64,000 nucleotides of DNA from Heterohyrax brucei (Eukaryota > Chordata > Mammalia > Hyracoidea > Procaviidae), in NCBI GenBank assembly GCA_028571685.1, contig CM053156.1:82835049-82899048 (forward strand), given 5' to 3'. Of the stretch, positions 43,986-54,130 are shown piece by piece. The notes under the pieces are model-generated. The model searched no databases, was not told where the DNA came from, and was given only the letters and a program-made list of their open reading frames with translations. Numbering within the stretch: position 1 is the first letter of the stretch; each line of letters opens with the position of its first letter. Both the position numbers and the translations under genes were made by a program.

Positions 43986-44489
43986 AGTTCAGAGTTGTTG
44001 TTGTTGTTGTTGTGAGGGGACATTGGTTGTGATTCGTAGTGTTACTGCACGAGCTCCAGCTTCGTGCCGCCTGCCATGAAGTCCATCTCTGAGACAGGAG
44101 GTGCGGTATATGTGTCGCCACACAAGAGACAGGTGGGAATGATCTTCCTCGAAAGCCTGTCCGTCTGTAAAGGGTCCCTGGGGCCAGGAAAACACAGTGT
44201 GGAATTCATGACATTGTTTTGAAGTCTCCTTGAAGAGGGTCTGGTGGTCTTAGTCTTCTATCTGGGTTGTATGGTCTTTTCCTTGGGTCTGTGTACACTG
44301 TGTGGTGTCATCTTGTCTCTCAGATGGCCTGTATGAGAGTGGCAAGAGGGGAGACGTTTGTCATTCCTTAGTGCTCTGGTAGTTTATGACATGGAAAGTG
44401 ACCTTTAAGTCTCTCCTGAAGGTGGAGGTTTTTCTTTCCGCATACTTCCTGGAAAGGAAGCTCAGCCTTTCTCTTAAGATGGCTGTGCT
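43986..44489. other. No recognised feature apart from a (TTG)n run
   Basis: A GTTGTTGTTGTTGTTG run is at about 43996-44012. Otherwise unique-looking. Confidence 0.5.
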
Positions 44490-44893
44490 GACGTCAGGGT
44501 GGTGCCTTGCGGGTCTCTGGTTTCTGGCCCTGTGTACGACAGAACCAAACCCTGCCCGGTCCAGCCCGTCCTCACGGTCGTTGCTGTGTGTGAGCCCCCT
44601 GTGGCAGTTTCTGTGTCACTCTGTCTTACTGAGTGGCTTCCTCTTGTTCACTGACTCTTTTATGCCAAGTATGACATCCTTCTCCAGTGACAGGTCCCTC
44701 CTGTTAACACGTCCAAAGTAAGCAAGGTGAAGTCTTGTTAAGCCTCTCTTCTAAGGAACATTCTGGGTGTACTTCCTATAAGACAGGTTTGTTCCTTTTT
44801 CTGGCAGTCTGCGGTATGTGCAGTCTTCTTCACCAGGATTGCAGTTCAGAGGAGCCAGTGCTCCTGTGTTCCTTATTCATTGTTAACTAGGTT
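44490..44893 (-). mobile_element. RTE LINE 3' fragment, antisense
   Basis: GTACGACAGAACCAAACC, TATGCCAAGTATGACATCC, AAGACAGGTTTGTTCC and CCTTATTCATTGTTAAC follow the RTE 3' order. Confidence 0.8.
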
Positions 44894-45287
44894 TGCCCAA
44901 TTAAACAGTGTTTGCTTCTGAGATGGTGTAGAGCTCATCAGCTTGTTTAATGAGAAGGGCCATTCTCAAATCGGACAGAGAATGAGAAAGTCCACTGACG
45001 TCCGTATTACTTCTCCAGAACCTCTTCTCTCAAGAAGTAAAGTCTTAAGCTAGAATAGGTGAGACCACGAACACTTACATGTGCAACTAAGCCCTTTCTT
45101 TCTTGACCTTGTTCTGTGTACTCTACCCTGACTTCTTCTGAACTTCTCCCAAGCTTCCTGTGGTGGCAGGATCTAGTCCCCTGTCCAGACATGACTTTCC
45201 ATGCAGTTGCGTATTAGTCCATCCAGATGCGCTCTGAGAGCTGTCCTTCCCTCAAGCCCAAGTGTTCTGTTGATAAATAATGCTGCT
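44894..45287. other. No recognised feature
   Basis: About 390 bp unique-looking sequence. Confidence 0.5.
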
Positions 45288-45451
45288 GAAAAAATGCGCT
45301 GCCACCAAGTTGATTCTGAGTCATAGCGACCCTATAGGACAGAGTAGAACTGCCCCATAGAATTTCCAAGGAGCGCTTGGTGGATTTGAACTGCTGACTG
45401 TTTTGTGGTTAGCAGATGTGGCATTTAACCACTGTGCCACCAGGGTTTCTA
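45288..45451 (-). repeat. AfroSINE
   Basis: GCCACCAAGTTGATTCTGAG to GCCACCAGGGTTTC; very well preserved. Confidence 0.93.
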
Positions 45452-45519
45452 GTACTGCTTAGGAGGATTTTGTTTGAATTAGAATTAAGGAATTAGATAT
45501 ATAGACTGTAAATATTTTA

Positions 45520-45735
45520 GTTAAGGTTATGGATTCCCATTAGAATGTTTGAATTTGCATCCCAGCAAATGAAATCTTTTTAGCTGTGAGATCTAAAGAG
45601 AGTTAATAAACTGCTCTGTGCCCCTGTATACTATTATGTAAAACAAGAACAGCATTGGTAACTATCCTAAGTGATCTTTTAAGAAGTAATTGATGGAGTA
45701 CACTTAAGTTCTTAGAATAGTTCCTGTGACCTAGC
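45520..45735 (+). repeat. MIR SINE
   Basis: TTTGAATTTGCATCCCAGC, GTGAGATCTAAAGAGAG, and CACTTAAGTTCTTAGAATAG in MIR order; diverged. Confidence 0.55.
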
Positions 45736-45835
45736 GTTTTCAGTAAGTTTTAGAGTTGTTAATTGGAAAGATGTTTCATAACCTAAGAGATTAAGAATGT
45801 GGAGATATACTTACATATTAATTCATGGACGTGAG

Positions 45836-46585
45836 AATCAGGGATTTAAGAGAACGCCTGTGGAGCAGCAGTCAAGAAATCAGGACACATGTTGCGCTGG
45901 GCAGATCTGCAGCAAAACACCTCTTGAAAGTGTTGAAAAGGGAAGATGTCACCTTGAAGGGTCAAGTGTGCCACACCCAAGTCATGGTGTTTTCAGTAGT
46001 GTCCTACGTGTGTGAAAGCTGGGTGAGGAATAAAGAAGACTTAAGAAGAAGTGATGCCTTTAAGTGGATGTGTTGGTGAAGAATGTTGAATACACCATGG
46101 ACTGCCTAAAGGACGAGCAAATGTATAATAAAATATGACCCGAATGTTCCATAGCAGCGAGGACAGTGAGACTGTGCCTCACTTACTTTGGGTGTGTCTT
46201 GTCAGGAGGGATGAGTTCCTGGAGAAGTACAGCATGCTTGTTACGCAGACCAAGCCCGCCGCCGTCGAGTTGGTTCTGACTCACAGCGACTCTGTAGTAC
46301 AGAGTAGAATTACTCCATAGAGTTTCCAGGGAGGGCATGGTGGATTCGAACTGCTGATCTTTTTGATTAGCAGACATAGTACTTAACCACTATGCCACCA
46401 GTAAAGTAGAGGGTCTGCTAAAAAGAGGAAGACCTTCAATGAGACAGACGGACACAGTGGCTGCAACAGTGGGCTTAAGCTTGACAACGATTTTGAGGAT
46501 CGTGCAGGACCGGGCATCATTTCATTTTGTGGTACATGGGGTCAGCATGGGTTGGAACCAACTCCACGGCTCCTAGCAACAACAA
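45836..46585 (+). mobile_element. RTE LINE 3' fragment, sense, with nested SINE
   Basis: GAGCAGCAGTCAAGAAATCAG through GTGTTGAAAAGGGAAGATGTC to the tail CGGCTCCTAGCAACAAC. It is split at 46247-46401 by an AfroSINE in the opposite orientation. Confidence 0.88.
46247..46401 (-). repeat. AfroSINE nested in RTE
   Basis: CCGCCGTCGAGTTGGTTC to ATGCCACCAG. RTE sequence GTAAAGTAGAGGGTC resumes immediately. Confidence 0.9.
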
Positions 46586-47118
46586 TAACAGGAGAAAACT
46601 AAACGAGATGCAGGAAAGGAGAGCCTGGGGGACGGATTGTTTCGACATGAGAAGACAAAGGTTTAATCATTGGATCATGGGTCCAGGTAGATTACATCTG
46701 TGCAGTCAACTTGCAGTGTGTCTCGGTGATGGTAGACATCTTGTGTCACCCCTTCAGTTAAGTATGATGCTGGAAAAGACCACATGTAAATTATGTGAAT
46801 TTTAATGTGTCAGAGAAGTGGCTAGTGCACACTGTCTTGGGGAAAGGTGAAAGACCTTTGAAAGGCCTTTGGGTAGAGAACACAAGATGAGGTCAAGAGG
46901 GAATGAGTTTGATTGCACAGGTAAAGGTTTGTCTCCTTACCCATCTCAGCTTGCTTGGAACTTTACCATTTGACTGGAGTTTTGGAAGGAAGGATGGTGT
47001 GCCTGTGTCTGTTAGTGGATTTGTAATTTGACCTGTACCCCTAGAACTTGTGGCCACTTCTGCCTTCCATTTTTAATTCCTAGTCCTCTCTGCTTCCAAT
47101 GAGCTAACTTAGGACCAA
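46586..47118. other. No recognised feature
   Basis: About 530 bp unique-looking sequence. Confidence 0.5.
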
Positions 47119-47262
47119 GCCCCAAAACCAAACCCATTTCTGACTCATACTGACCCTATAGACAGAGTAGAACTGCCCCATAGACTCAGCGCCTGGCGAA
47201 TTTGAACTGCTGATCATGTGGTTAGCAGCTGTAGCATTTAACCACTATCCCAGTAGGTTGTC
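47119..47262 (-). repeat. AfroSINE
   Basis: CCCCAAAACCAAACCC to ATCCCAGTAGG; lacks roughly 20 bp around the GCTGTCGAGTCG box. Confidence 0.87.
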
Positions 47263-47337
47263 CAACTTAGAATAGAATATAGAGTATTCAGCTGCAGTTA
47301 CTCTGTGAACAGTGAATCGTCTTAGGTCAAAAAGAAG

Positions 47338-47505
47338 GCCTACATTTTGGGTATTGTATCAGACAGTGTTCTCCTGCTATTCATAAAGTTTTCACTGACT
47401 AATTCTTTTCTGAAGTAGACTGCTGGGTCCTTCCTAGTCTGTCTTAGTCTGGAAGCTCAGCTGAAACCTGTGTGCCATGGGTGACACTGCTGGTGTCTGA
47501 GTAAT
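47338..47505 (-). mobile_element. RTE LINE 5' fragment, antisense
   Basis: GTATCAGACAGTGTTCTCC to CACTGCTGGTGTCTGAG corresponds to the 5' region of the full copies (compare 34565-34700), without 3' sequence. Unusual, since LINE fragments are normally 3' pieces. Confidence 0.75.
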
Positions 47506-48104
47506 CATACCCTTTTTACTGTTCTGTCATTTTTATTCTTTTAGCATTATAAGTTGGCCACCATGATATTGAAATTTTCAGTCAGTTTAAATGACACACT
47601 GAAAAAAATTAACTTTGGGCAGGTTTTCATTTTATAGAAATAATATTGTTTTGTTTTTAACTTGTAGAAATAAACTTGAACTTCTTTCTGAGAAATCAAA
47701 AATAGACACAGTCATCTACTGATGACATCTTAGTAGAATTTAATTATCAAGTTTCTGTTTGCTTTTTCTTAATTTGATAGAAAAAGAACACAAGAGCACC
47801 GTAAATTGTGTTTTTGCTTATTGGGCTTTAATGAGGTTGAGAAGATAAGCTTTGATAACAGAATGTGTTTAATTTTGTGCTTGATAATGCTTTGCATAAA
47901 ATGCAGCTGAGCAATTGTTTGAGCTCTTGTATGTTTCAGTATTATTGTACGTTGTTATATGGCTACAGGGTGACAGTAGTATTTACCAAGAGTCAATTTC
48001 TGAAACAGAAAAAAGATTTGTTGACATAGCATGCATTCATTAAGTATTGTACCAAAATTTTAAAAAATGCCATTGTTTAGGTTATCCTGTAAGAAAACAG
48101 GCAT
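47506..48104. other. AT-rich unique block, possible conserved non-coding element
   Basis: About 600 bp, no repeat, with dense TAATT/ATTATC-like words (for example GAATTTAATTATCAAG near 47736). It has the texture of conserved non-coding DNA, but this is an impression only. Confidence 0.3.
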
Positions 48105-48250
48105 CATGTCTTCTGTGTATGGAATCCCTAGATGCCACAGAGGGTTGGCATTTGAACACGAGCTGAAAGAGCAGTGGTTTGAATCTTCCAAGGGACCCTC
48201 AGAAGACAGGCCTGGCAATCGACTTCCAAAAGGTCAAAAAGAAAACAAAA
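48105..48250 (+). repeat. Diverged AfroSINE-like element, sense
   Basis: GGAATCCCTAGATGCCACAG start and GGTTTGAATCTTCCAAGGG suggest a degenerate SINE. Confidence 0.45.
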
Positions 48251-48261
48251 ACAATAAAAGC

Positions 48262-48412
48262 ATAATCTAACCCTTTACTGTAGAGTTGATTCTGACTTAT
48301 AGCAACTCTGTAACTGGAACTGCCTCCTAGGGTTTCCAGGGAACCTGGTGAACCAAGCTGCCAAGCTCTTGATTAGCAGTGGAACTTGTAATTACCCCAC
48401 CAGGTTTCCTCC
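48262..48412 (-). repeat. AfroSINE
   Basis: CCCTTTACTGTAGAGTTGATTC to CCACCAGGTTTCC; reverse-oriented, moderately diverged. Confidence 0.85.
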
Positions 48413-48424
48413 AAACAAAATTCA

Positions 48425-48520
48425 AGCCTGGGAGGCCCCGTGGAGCAGTTCTTCTCTGCACACAAGGGCTCACCAGGTGTTGGCGTTGACTCCGTGACAG
48501 CTGTCAACAACAGTGGCAGC
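48425..48520 (+). repeat. AfroSINE-like 3' half, alternative tail
   Basis: GTGGAGCAGTTCTTCTCTGC to CGTGACAGCTGTCAACAAC; ends in an RTE-like CAACAAC tail. Confidence 0.65.
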
Positions 48521-48612
48521 ATGTCTTTATATTTATATCCTGAAAACCTAGCAGGTTGCCTGGCCCATAGTAGGTATTCAGCAAATCTGTATGGTGTTAC
48601 ATTTGATGGAAG
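48521..48612 (+). repeat. MIR SINE 3' fragment
   Basis: GGTTGCCTGGCCCATAGTAGG-TATTCAGCAAAT is the MIR 3' end pattern. Confidence 0.6.
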
Positions 48613-48734
48613 TGGATTGTAGATCTTCCAGTATGCTGAAACTGAAGCAAAAATGTAGACTTGCAGATACAATGAACCATTATCACCAAAACTGAAAACC
48701 AAATTTGGTGCTCTGAGTTCTGACCAGTAGTGAC

Positions 48735-48805
48735 CATAGAGCTCCTTGGAAACTCCATGGGGCAGTTCTGCTCTGACGTCTAGGGTCACCGTGAGTTGGA
48801 ACATT
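48735..48805 (+). repeat. AfroSINE 3' half, sense
   Basis: CTCCTTGGAAACTCCATGGGGC to CACCGTGAGTTGGAAC. Confidence 0.8.
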
Positions 48806-49010
48806 ACTACCAGTTGCCCTTCGATGGGCCCCAACCCATGGCGACCCCTGATGTGTCAGAGGAGAACTGCACACCATGGCATTTTCAGTGGCTGAGGTTT
48901 TAGACGTAGGCTGCCAGACTTTTCTTCTGAGACACTTCTGGGTGGACTCAGACTTCCAGCCTTTCACTTAGCAGCTCAGAAATGCACTGTCTGCACCACC
49001 CTGGAGCTCC
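48806..49010 (-). repeat. AfroSINE-related element, long variant
   Basis: GCCCTTCGATGGGCCCCAACC to CACCCTGGAGCTCC with a GGCTGAGGTTTTAGACG insert; diverged. Confidence 0.65.
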
Positions 49011-49218
49011 TGATGATGAATTGGAGGAGTTTATGTTATAGGTAGGGAAGACAGCACACTACTGAAAACATATAAGAACGACACCATATGGTCACTGTTT
49101 CAAAATTTTAAAACATCCTTTAGGCTTTCTCAGCACTTTCAGGAAGCATGAATTTCAGTGATCTCATGCTGAGTGTGTTAAAGGGAGTCCAAAAAATAAG
49201 AATGAAAGTGTCCCTGTT

Positions 49219-49350
49219 TTGCCCCCTTAATGAGGCTAACACATGTTGAACACTTACAAGCACCTTGCTTGCTTACAATGCTAAAGCCTTCGTGTGCATC
49301 GTCTCACTTTTTCTTCTCTAAAGCCCTGTTAGATGGTTCTGTTCCCATAA
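49219..49350 (-). repeat. MIR SINE fragment
   Basis: ACACATGTTGAACACTTACAAG...GTGTGCATCGTCTCAC in antisense MIR order. Confidence 0.5.
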
Positions 49351-50107
49351 TAACACGTAGTCTCAGTTCCACTCCCTTGTCTCTTGGATCTTCTCGTAGG
49401 TTTCAGCCGATTTATAATTACCATTCTTAGTAATCTGGCACCTGAGAGTGCTTCCCCAGTATCTCTGCTAGACACTCGGCTGTAGAGAGTCTTCCTGCCC
49501 GTAGGTATACACAACAGCCCTGGCTGGCACCCCTCAGTGACCAACTGTTACGAGTGCCTGTGCCCCTCCAGCGGGTTAATTCCAGCGTACACGTTTGGCA
49601 TCTGCACCGTGCCCCTGCGGAAGTACGCTCCAGTTGCTCACTGTAAGACCCGGGTCGGTAGTGCTGGCTGCCTTCTCTTGTCTGCACTACCTCCCCCTTC
49701 TTATTGCTGTTCTCACTCTTGCCGTTTAGACTACACTTGGATTGGTGGCTTAAAGTCTGCTTCTGGGACAATGTAGAGAAGACCTAACTGTTATCCCAGT
49801 ATTGCTGTTGAGGCCTTGAGAGTCAGCGATGTGAATGAACTCATCTTTGGTGACCTCACTGGAGAGCATCAGAACCAGAACTCAAACCCTCGTCTGTTGG
49901 GCCCCAAAGGCAAAATGAAAATGGGCATGTTGCAGTGTCCACATAATGTATGTAATTCTTGTGCTGAAATACGGCTGACGAGAGAATGGTGCTCCTAAGT
50001 CTGCTCCATTAAACTTACTCTCTACATAATCACTTTTTTCCTTTTGCCCGTGGCATACCTGAACAGACACTGCCTGAGTTACAAAAGACATCATTTCCCC
50101 TTATAGC
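49351..50107. other. No recognised feature; comparatively CpG-containing
   Basis: About 750 bp. 49540-49670 has more CpG (GTACACG, GTACGC, CCGGGTCGG) than its surroundings, but is too short and sparse for a CpG island. Frames on both strands lack domains. Confidence 0.4.
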
Positions 50108-50198
50108 ATTACATGTACCCATTGCTGTCGAGTCGATTCCGACTCATAGTGACCCTATAAGGCAGAGTTGCAATTAATCGCTATGCTACCAGGATTTT
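50108..50198 (-). repeat. AfroSINE with internal deletion
   Basis: ATTGCTGTCGAGTCGATTCCG to CGCTATGCTACCAGG. About 70 central bases are missing between CAGAGTTG and AATCGC. Confidence 0.85.
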
Positions 50199-50309
50199 CT
50201 TTTTATATCAGTACTTGTTAAAAAAATATTAAACAAATACTCTTAACACTTCAGATGAACCAGAATCAGGGAAAAGGGTTCACAGTGATCATCTCTAATA
50301 AAATGATAA

Positions 50310-50560
50310 CACCAGTAACAGCAATAGCAGATACTTACTGGATCTTTCTCAGTGCCAGCTGCTGAGCCTAGAACTTGACCTAAATTCCCTCATTTCATCT
50401 TTCGTAGATGGCACTGGTAGTGCCATCTATTTGCAGAAGGAAGAACTGGGGCCAGGAGAGTTTGAGTCTCTTGCCTAAGGTCTCACTGATGTTAAGTGAC
50501 AGAACTGAGATGCAGACACTCTAGTCTTAGAACACATCTTCCTAACCACTGCTAATTTTC
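50310..50560 (-). repeat. MIR SINE
   Basis: AAATTCCCTCATTTCATC, CCTAAGGTCTCACTGATG-TTAAGTGACAGAACTGAG and CCTAACCACTGCTA in antisense MIR order; nearly complete. Confidence 0.75.
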
Positions 50561-50873
50561 TGTCGTTTGATCATCTGCTTGCCTCTGATAAGGAACCAAG
50601 TTAAAATTTGTTAACTTACGCCAGCCACCTTCAGGAGTGGTGGCTTTGAAAACCATAGAGACAGAAGACCATAGGGAACAGGAGGCAGATTCCTAAAGGA
50701 TTTACAAATACAAAATGTTGTTCTTCTGTCATTTATGATTTCCTTTTCTGCTTTCCCCAGACATCACCTGAGAGGTGCATGTTGACTGGACTTACGTGTT
50801 TGTATTCTTTTCTGCTAAGCAGTGAACTGTGGTGTCTCTGTGGGAATGTTTCTCAGAGGGCGTGAGAGAAAAT

Positions 50874-50876
<3 letters not shown>
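50561..50876. other. Unique interval with a strong splice-acceptor-like site
   Basis: A pyrimidine tract TTTCCTTTTCTGCTTTCCCCAG ends at 50760, with one frame open for 34 codons after it (stop near 50863). No good donor follows. Confidence 0.3.

Positions 50877-50878
<2 letters not shown>

Positions 50879-50908
<30 letters not shown>
50879..50908. repeat. (GT)n microsatellite
   Basis: About 14-15 uninterrupted GT units. Confidence 0.95.
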
Positions 50909-50913
<5 letters not shown>

Positions 50914-50974
50914 AGCCTGTATGCACACATCAGATAGAAATACAATACACACGTACACACACTTGTTGATAACG

Positions 50975-51520
50975 TATACAAGGACTGCTAATTAAGTTCA
51001 TGAACTCATGCTAGAAAAACTGCTGTATACCTCCCCTTCCAAGTGCTCCGCTCAGGAAGCTGTGCACGCATCCCAGTGCCTAGTGTGCCCTTAAAGCAGG
51101 TTTGGAGTTCTTTTTCTGGAATGGCTATCGGAGCTGTCATCGTGTTTCCCTTGATGTCCTCAGTGTTACCAAAATGTCTTCCTTTCAGTATTTCCTTTGT
51201 CTTGGGGTAAAGAAAAAAGTCATTGGGGTCCAGATCAGATGAGTAGGGAGGGGAGGGCCTCTCAATACAGTTATTTGTTTCCTGGCTAAAAACTCCCTCA
51301 AAGACAACTATACAGTTAAGATTGTGAACTTGCCACTGTGCACAATGGCCATTCCAGAAAGAGTTCCCAAGTTGCTTTGAAGGGTGGACTAGGTGCTTGT
51401 GTCAGTGCACAGCTTCCCAAGGGGAAGACTTTGAAGATGACTGTAGTGATCCTCAGCAGTGAGGTATGTAGCACTTAGAACAATCAAGTTCAGGGAGTTA
51501 ATTGTCAGACCTGGCATATA
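50975..51520. mobile_element. Foldback mariner derivative, copy 1
   Basis: The element begins TATACAAGGACTGCTAATTA and ends TAATTGTCAGACCTGGCATA, mutually inverted. The left arm (50975-51125) and right arm (51347-51520) are inverted copies of one another well beyond a normal mariner terminus. For example, GGAAGCTGTGCACG on the left pairs with GTGCACAGCTTCC on the right. The roughly 220-bp centre holds minus-strand transposase C-terminal coding sequence. Flanked by TA. Confidence 0.82.
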
Positions 51521-52109
51521 CTTTCTTTAAGAAAAGAACTAGCAAACTTAGACTCTTTAAGCCTTTGGGTGGACTTGGGAACTTGGTCCTTGAATTATGG
51601 ATCTTGCTGTGGCTTTATAATTCTGAAAGGTGCTTTCAGACAATTAGGACACGTACTTTTTCGCCTTGAAAGGTATTCCTTCTGAAGATTCCTCAAATCT
51701 CTACCTCTGTATTTATTTGTCTGTGTAGTTATTTAAACATTGTATATGGAGAGAGCTCTAGTACTGGTTTAGATGTCTTCTGTTTAGTCCTGAAAACCTC
51801 ATACGTACAAAAAATTATGTCTTGTACAAAGCATGAGCATGCTTCTGTTTCAGAGAAGAATTCCCATTTCTCCACATGGTGTTTACTATTTGATTAAAAT
51901 ACCTTCCTCTGAATACTTAGCAGTCATTTCTCTTATGTCCAGAAAGTCTGTGTATCTGGCACTGTGCTAGACTATGTATGATGGTTACCTCTTCACTTAG
52001 CCAACCAGTATTAATTAACTGAGAGCCTGTTTGCCTGTTTTACTCCAAATGCGTAGCAGATGTGGTCTTTGCCCCCACAGGGCTCACCGATTTCATTTAG
52101 CCTTGCACA
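51521..52109. other. No recognised feature
   Basis: About 590 bp unique-looking sequence. Confidence 0.5.
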
Positions 52110-52240
52110 CGTCTTTCTGGAGTTCACTGATGAACCTCATTTGATAAACGAAGAAACCAAGGCTCAAAGAGATTTACTCTTTTGTTCCAGGTCCTAAAGC
52201 TGATGACTGGGAGGAGCTGGGTTTTCAACCCAGGATTAGC
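52110..52240 (-). repeat. MIR SINE fragment
   Basis: TGATAAACGAAGAAACCAAGGCTCAAAGAG followed by AGCTGGGTTTTCAACCC in antisense MIR order. Confidence 0.7.
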
Positions 52241-52370
52241 TGTGAATCCCAAGTTAAATCTAGCATCCTGAGTGACAAATGATGCAGAATGCAAGGTGAG
52301 CTACCAAAGAAGGACATTTTTAAAGTGTGATGGCGGCTGTGATAGAGGCTTATGAGCCAGCTATCACTGC

Positions 52371-52535
52371 AAAACCCCAAACCAAACCCACTGCTGTCCA
52401 GTCGATTCCAGCTCACAGCCTAGAGGTCAGAGTAGAACTACCCTGTGGAGTTTCCAGGGAGCACCTGGCAGATTGAACTGCCAACCTTTTGGTTAGCAGA
52501 TGTAGAACTTAACTACTATGCTACCAGGGTTTCCA
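52371..52535 (-). repeat. AfroSINE
   Basis: CAAACCAAACCCACTGCTGTCC-type... to GCTACCAGGGTTTCC. About 8 bp are missing at the GCGACCCTA box. Confidence 0.93.
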
Positions 52536-52624
52536 GCTGTCATTAAGAAACACCAGTATAGGGATTTTTCAAGAATTTTAATTGTGATCCAGAGCAAGAA
52601 ACATGTTTTACCTTGTCACCCACT

Positions 52625-52695
52625 CTGTATAGATGTATGTGAATGTATGTATGTGCCTGTGTGTATGTGTATGCATAAATACATACATACACATG
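52625..52695. repeat. (ATGT)n-like microsatellite
   Basis: GTATGTGAATGTATGTATGTG followed by CATAAATACATACATACACATG; imperfect. Confidence 0.7.
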
Positions 52696-52696
52696 T

Positions 52697-52862
52697 TGTT
52701 AGTTGCAGTAGAGTTGATACCAACTCACGGTGACTTTAACTGTTCAGAGTAGAACTGTGCTCTATGTGGTTTTCCGTGACTGATTTTTTGGAAGTAGGTT
52801 GCCAGGACTTTCTTCGAAAGTGCCTCCTGGTGAACTGCATCCATTTGCTGAGCAGCCACATG
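52697..52862 (-). repeat. AfroSINE, long variant, diverged
   Basis: GTTGTTAGTTGCAGTAGAGTTG tail, GACTGATTTTTTGGAAGTAG insert; 5' end worn. Confidence 0.75.
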
Positions 52863-52912
52863 TGTCAGTTGTATGCAGTACATAGGGAATTGATGAAATG
52901 CTTCTGTTGTTG

Positions 52913-53090
52913 AGGAAACCCTGGTGAGCTAGTGGTTAAGTGCTATGGTTGCTAACCAAAAGGTTGGCGGTTCAAATCTGCCAGGTGCGGGATCTTTCGA
53001 AACTCTGAAGCAGTTCTGCTTTGTCCTGTAGGGTTGCTGTGTGTCACAATTGGCTCAACAGCAATACAATTGGTTTGGTTTTAGTTTGTT
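52913..53090 (+). repeat. AfroSINE, sense
   Basis: GAGGAAACCCTGGTGAGC to TTGGTTTGGTTTTAG; well preserved. Confidence 0.92.
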
Positions 53091-53222
53091 GGTGTGAGTT
53101 GCCGTTAGGTTGATTCCAATTCCCGGCAAGTCCACATGGGCAGAATACAGCTGTTGCATAAGGGTTTCAATGCTGCAAGCCTTTGGGAAGCAGATTGCCA
53201 GGCCTGTCTGTATTCATATAAA
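53091..53222 (-). repeat. AfroSINE, long variant, 3' part
   Basis: GTTGCCGTTAGGTTGATTCC to CAGGCCTGTCTG; back-to-back with the sense SINE before it. Confidence 0.72.
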
Positions 53223-53514
53223 ACACTAGAAAAAAGTTCCATGAACTAGTGCCCACCTTCCTACACACAGGACTTTCTGATGTTTTCAGTTCTGTTTTAT
53301 GTTTTACTTCACAGCATACTGTGTTACAACTTGTAGTTGATGCTAATATAATTAGCTGAAAAATTCAAACAAATTACAGTATATAAAAATTCATAATTTA
53401 CACATATTTACATAGCTTGTTATAGTTATATAGAAATACTAAAGAGTTATTGGCATACCATGAATAAAAATTTTACTGAAAGTCATTCAGTAGTGGCTGT
53501 AGCAATATATTGAC

Positions 53515-54130
53515 AGGAACCTACCAGAAATTCAAGCCAGATTCAGAGTAGGTCATGGAACATGGACTGTCATTGCTGCTGATAGATGGATCTTGGGTGA
53601 AAGCAGAGAATACTAGAAGGATGTTTATTTGTGTTTTATTGACTATCTGAAGGTATTCGACTGTGGGTCATAACAAATTATGGATAACATTGAGAAGAGT
53701 GAGAATTCCCGAACATTTAGTAGTGCTCATGAGGAAACTACATGTGGATCAAGAAGCAGTCGTTCTAACAGCCCAAGGAGTTCTTAACTTTAAAGTGTTT
53801 GAAAGCAAAGATGTCACCTTGAAGACTAAGGTGTGTGTGACCCAAGCCATAGTATTTACTGTGGCTTCATATGCATGCGAAAACTAAACTGTGAATAAGG
53901 AAGACATACGGCTGAAACTCTCCTTAGAAGCAGCGATGGTGAGACTTTGTCTCACATGCTTGGGACCTGTTATCAAGAAGAATCAGTTCCTGGACAAAGA
54001 CACCGTGTTTGGTAAAGTAGAACGTCAGTGAAAAAGAGGCAGTCCCTCTACAAGAGGGAATGACACAGTGGCTGCAACAGTGGGTTCAAATGGAACAACC
54101 ATTGTAAGGATGGCATGTGAGCTTGCAGTG
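53515..54130 (+). mobile_element. RTE LINE, sense, internally deleted, part 1
   Basis: Starts in the RT domain (GAAATTCAAGCCAGATTCAG). At about 53785 it jumps from the RT palm (GATCAAGAAGCAGTCGTTC) to the ORF2 end (TAAAGTGTTTGAAAGCAAAG). This removes the YADD region. It is interrupted at 54131 by a mariner derivative. Confidence 0.85.

Noticed and set aside
49540-49670. CpG-containing patch considered as a CpG island or promoter
   Set aside because: Too short and with too few CpGs, and no TATA/initiator arrangement or adjacent exon.
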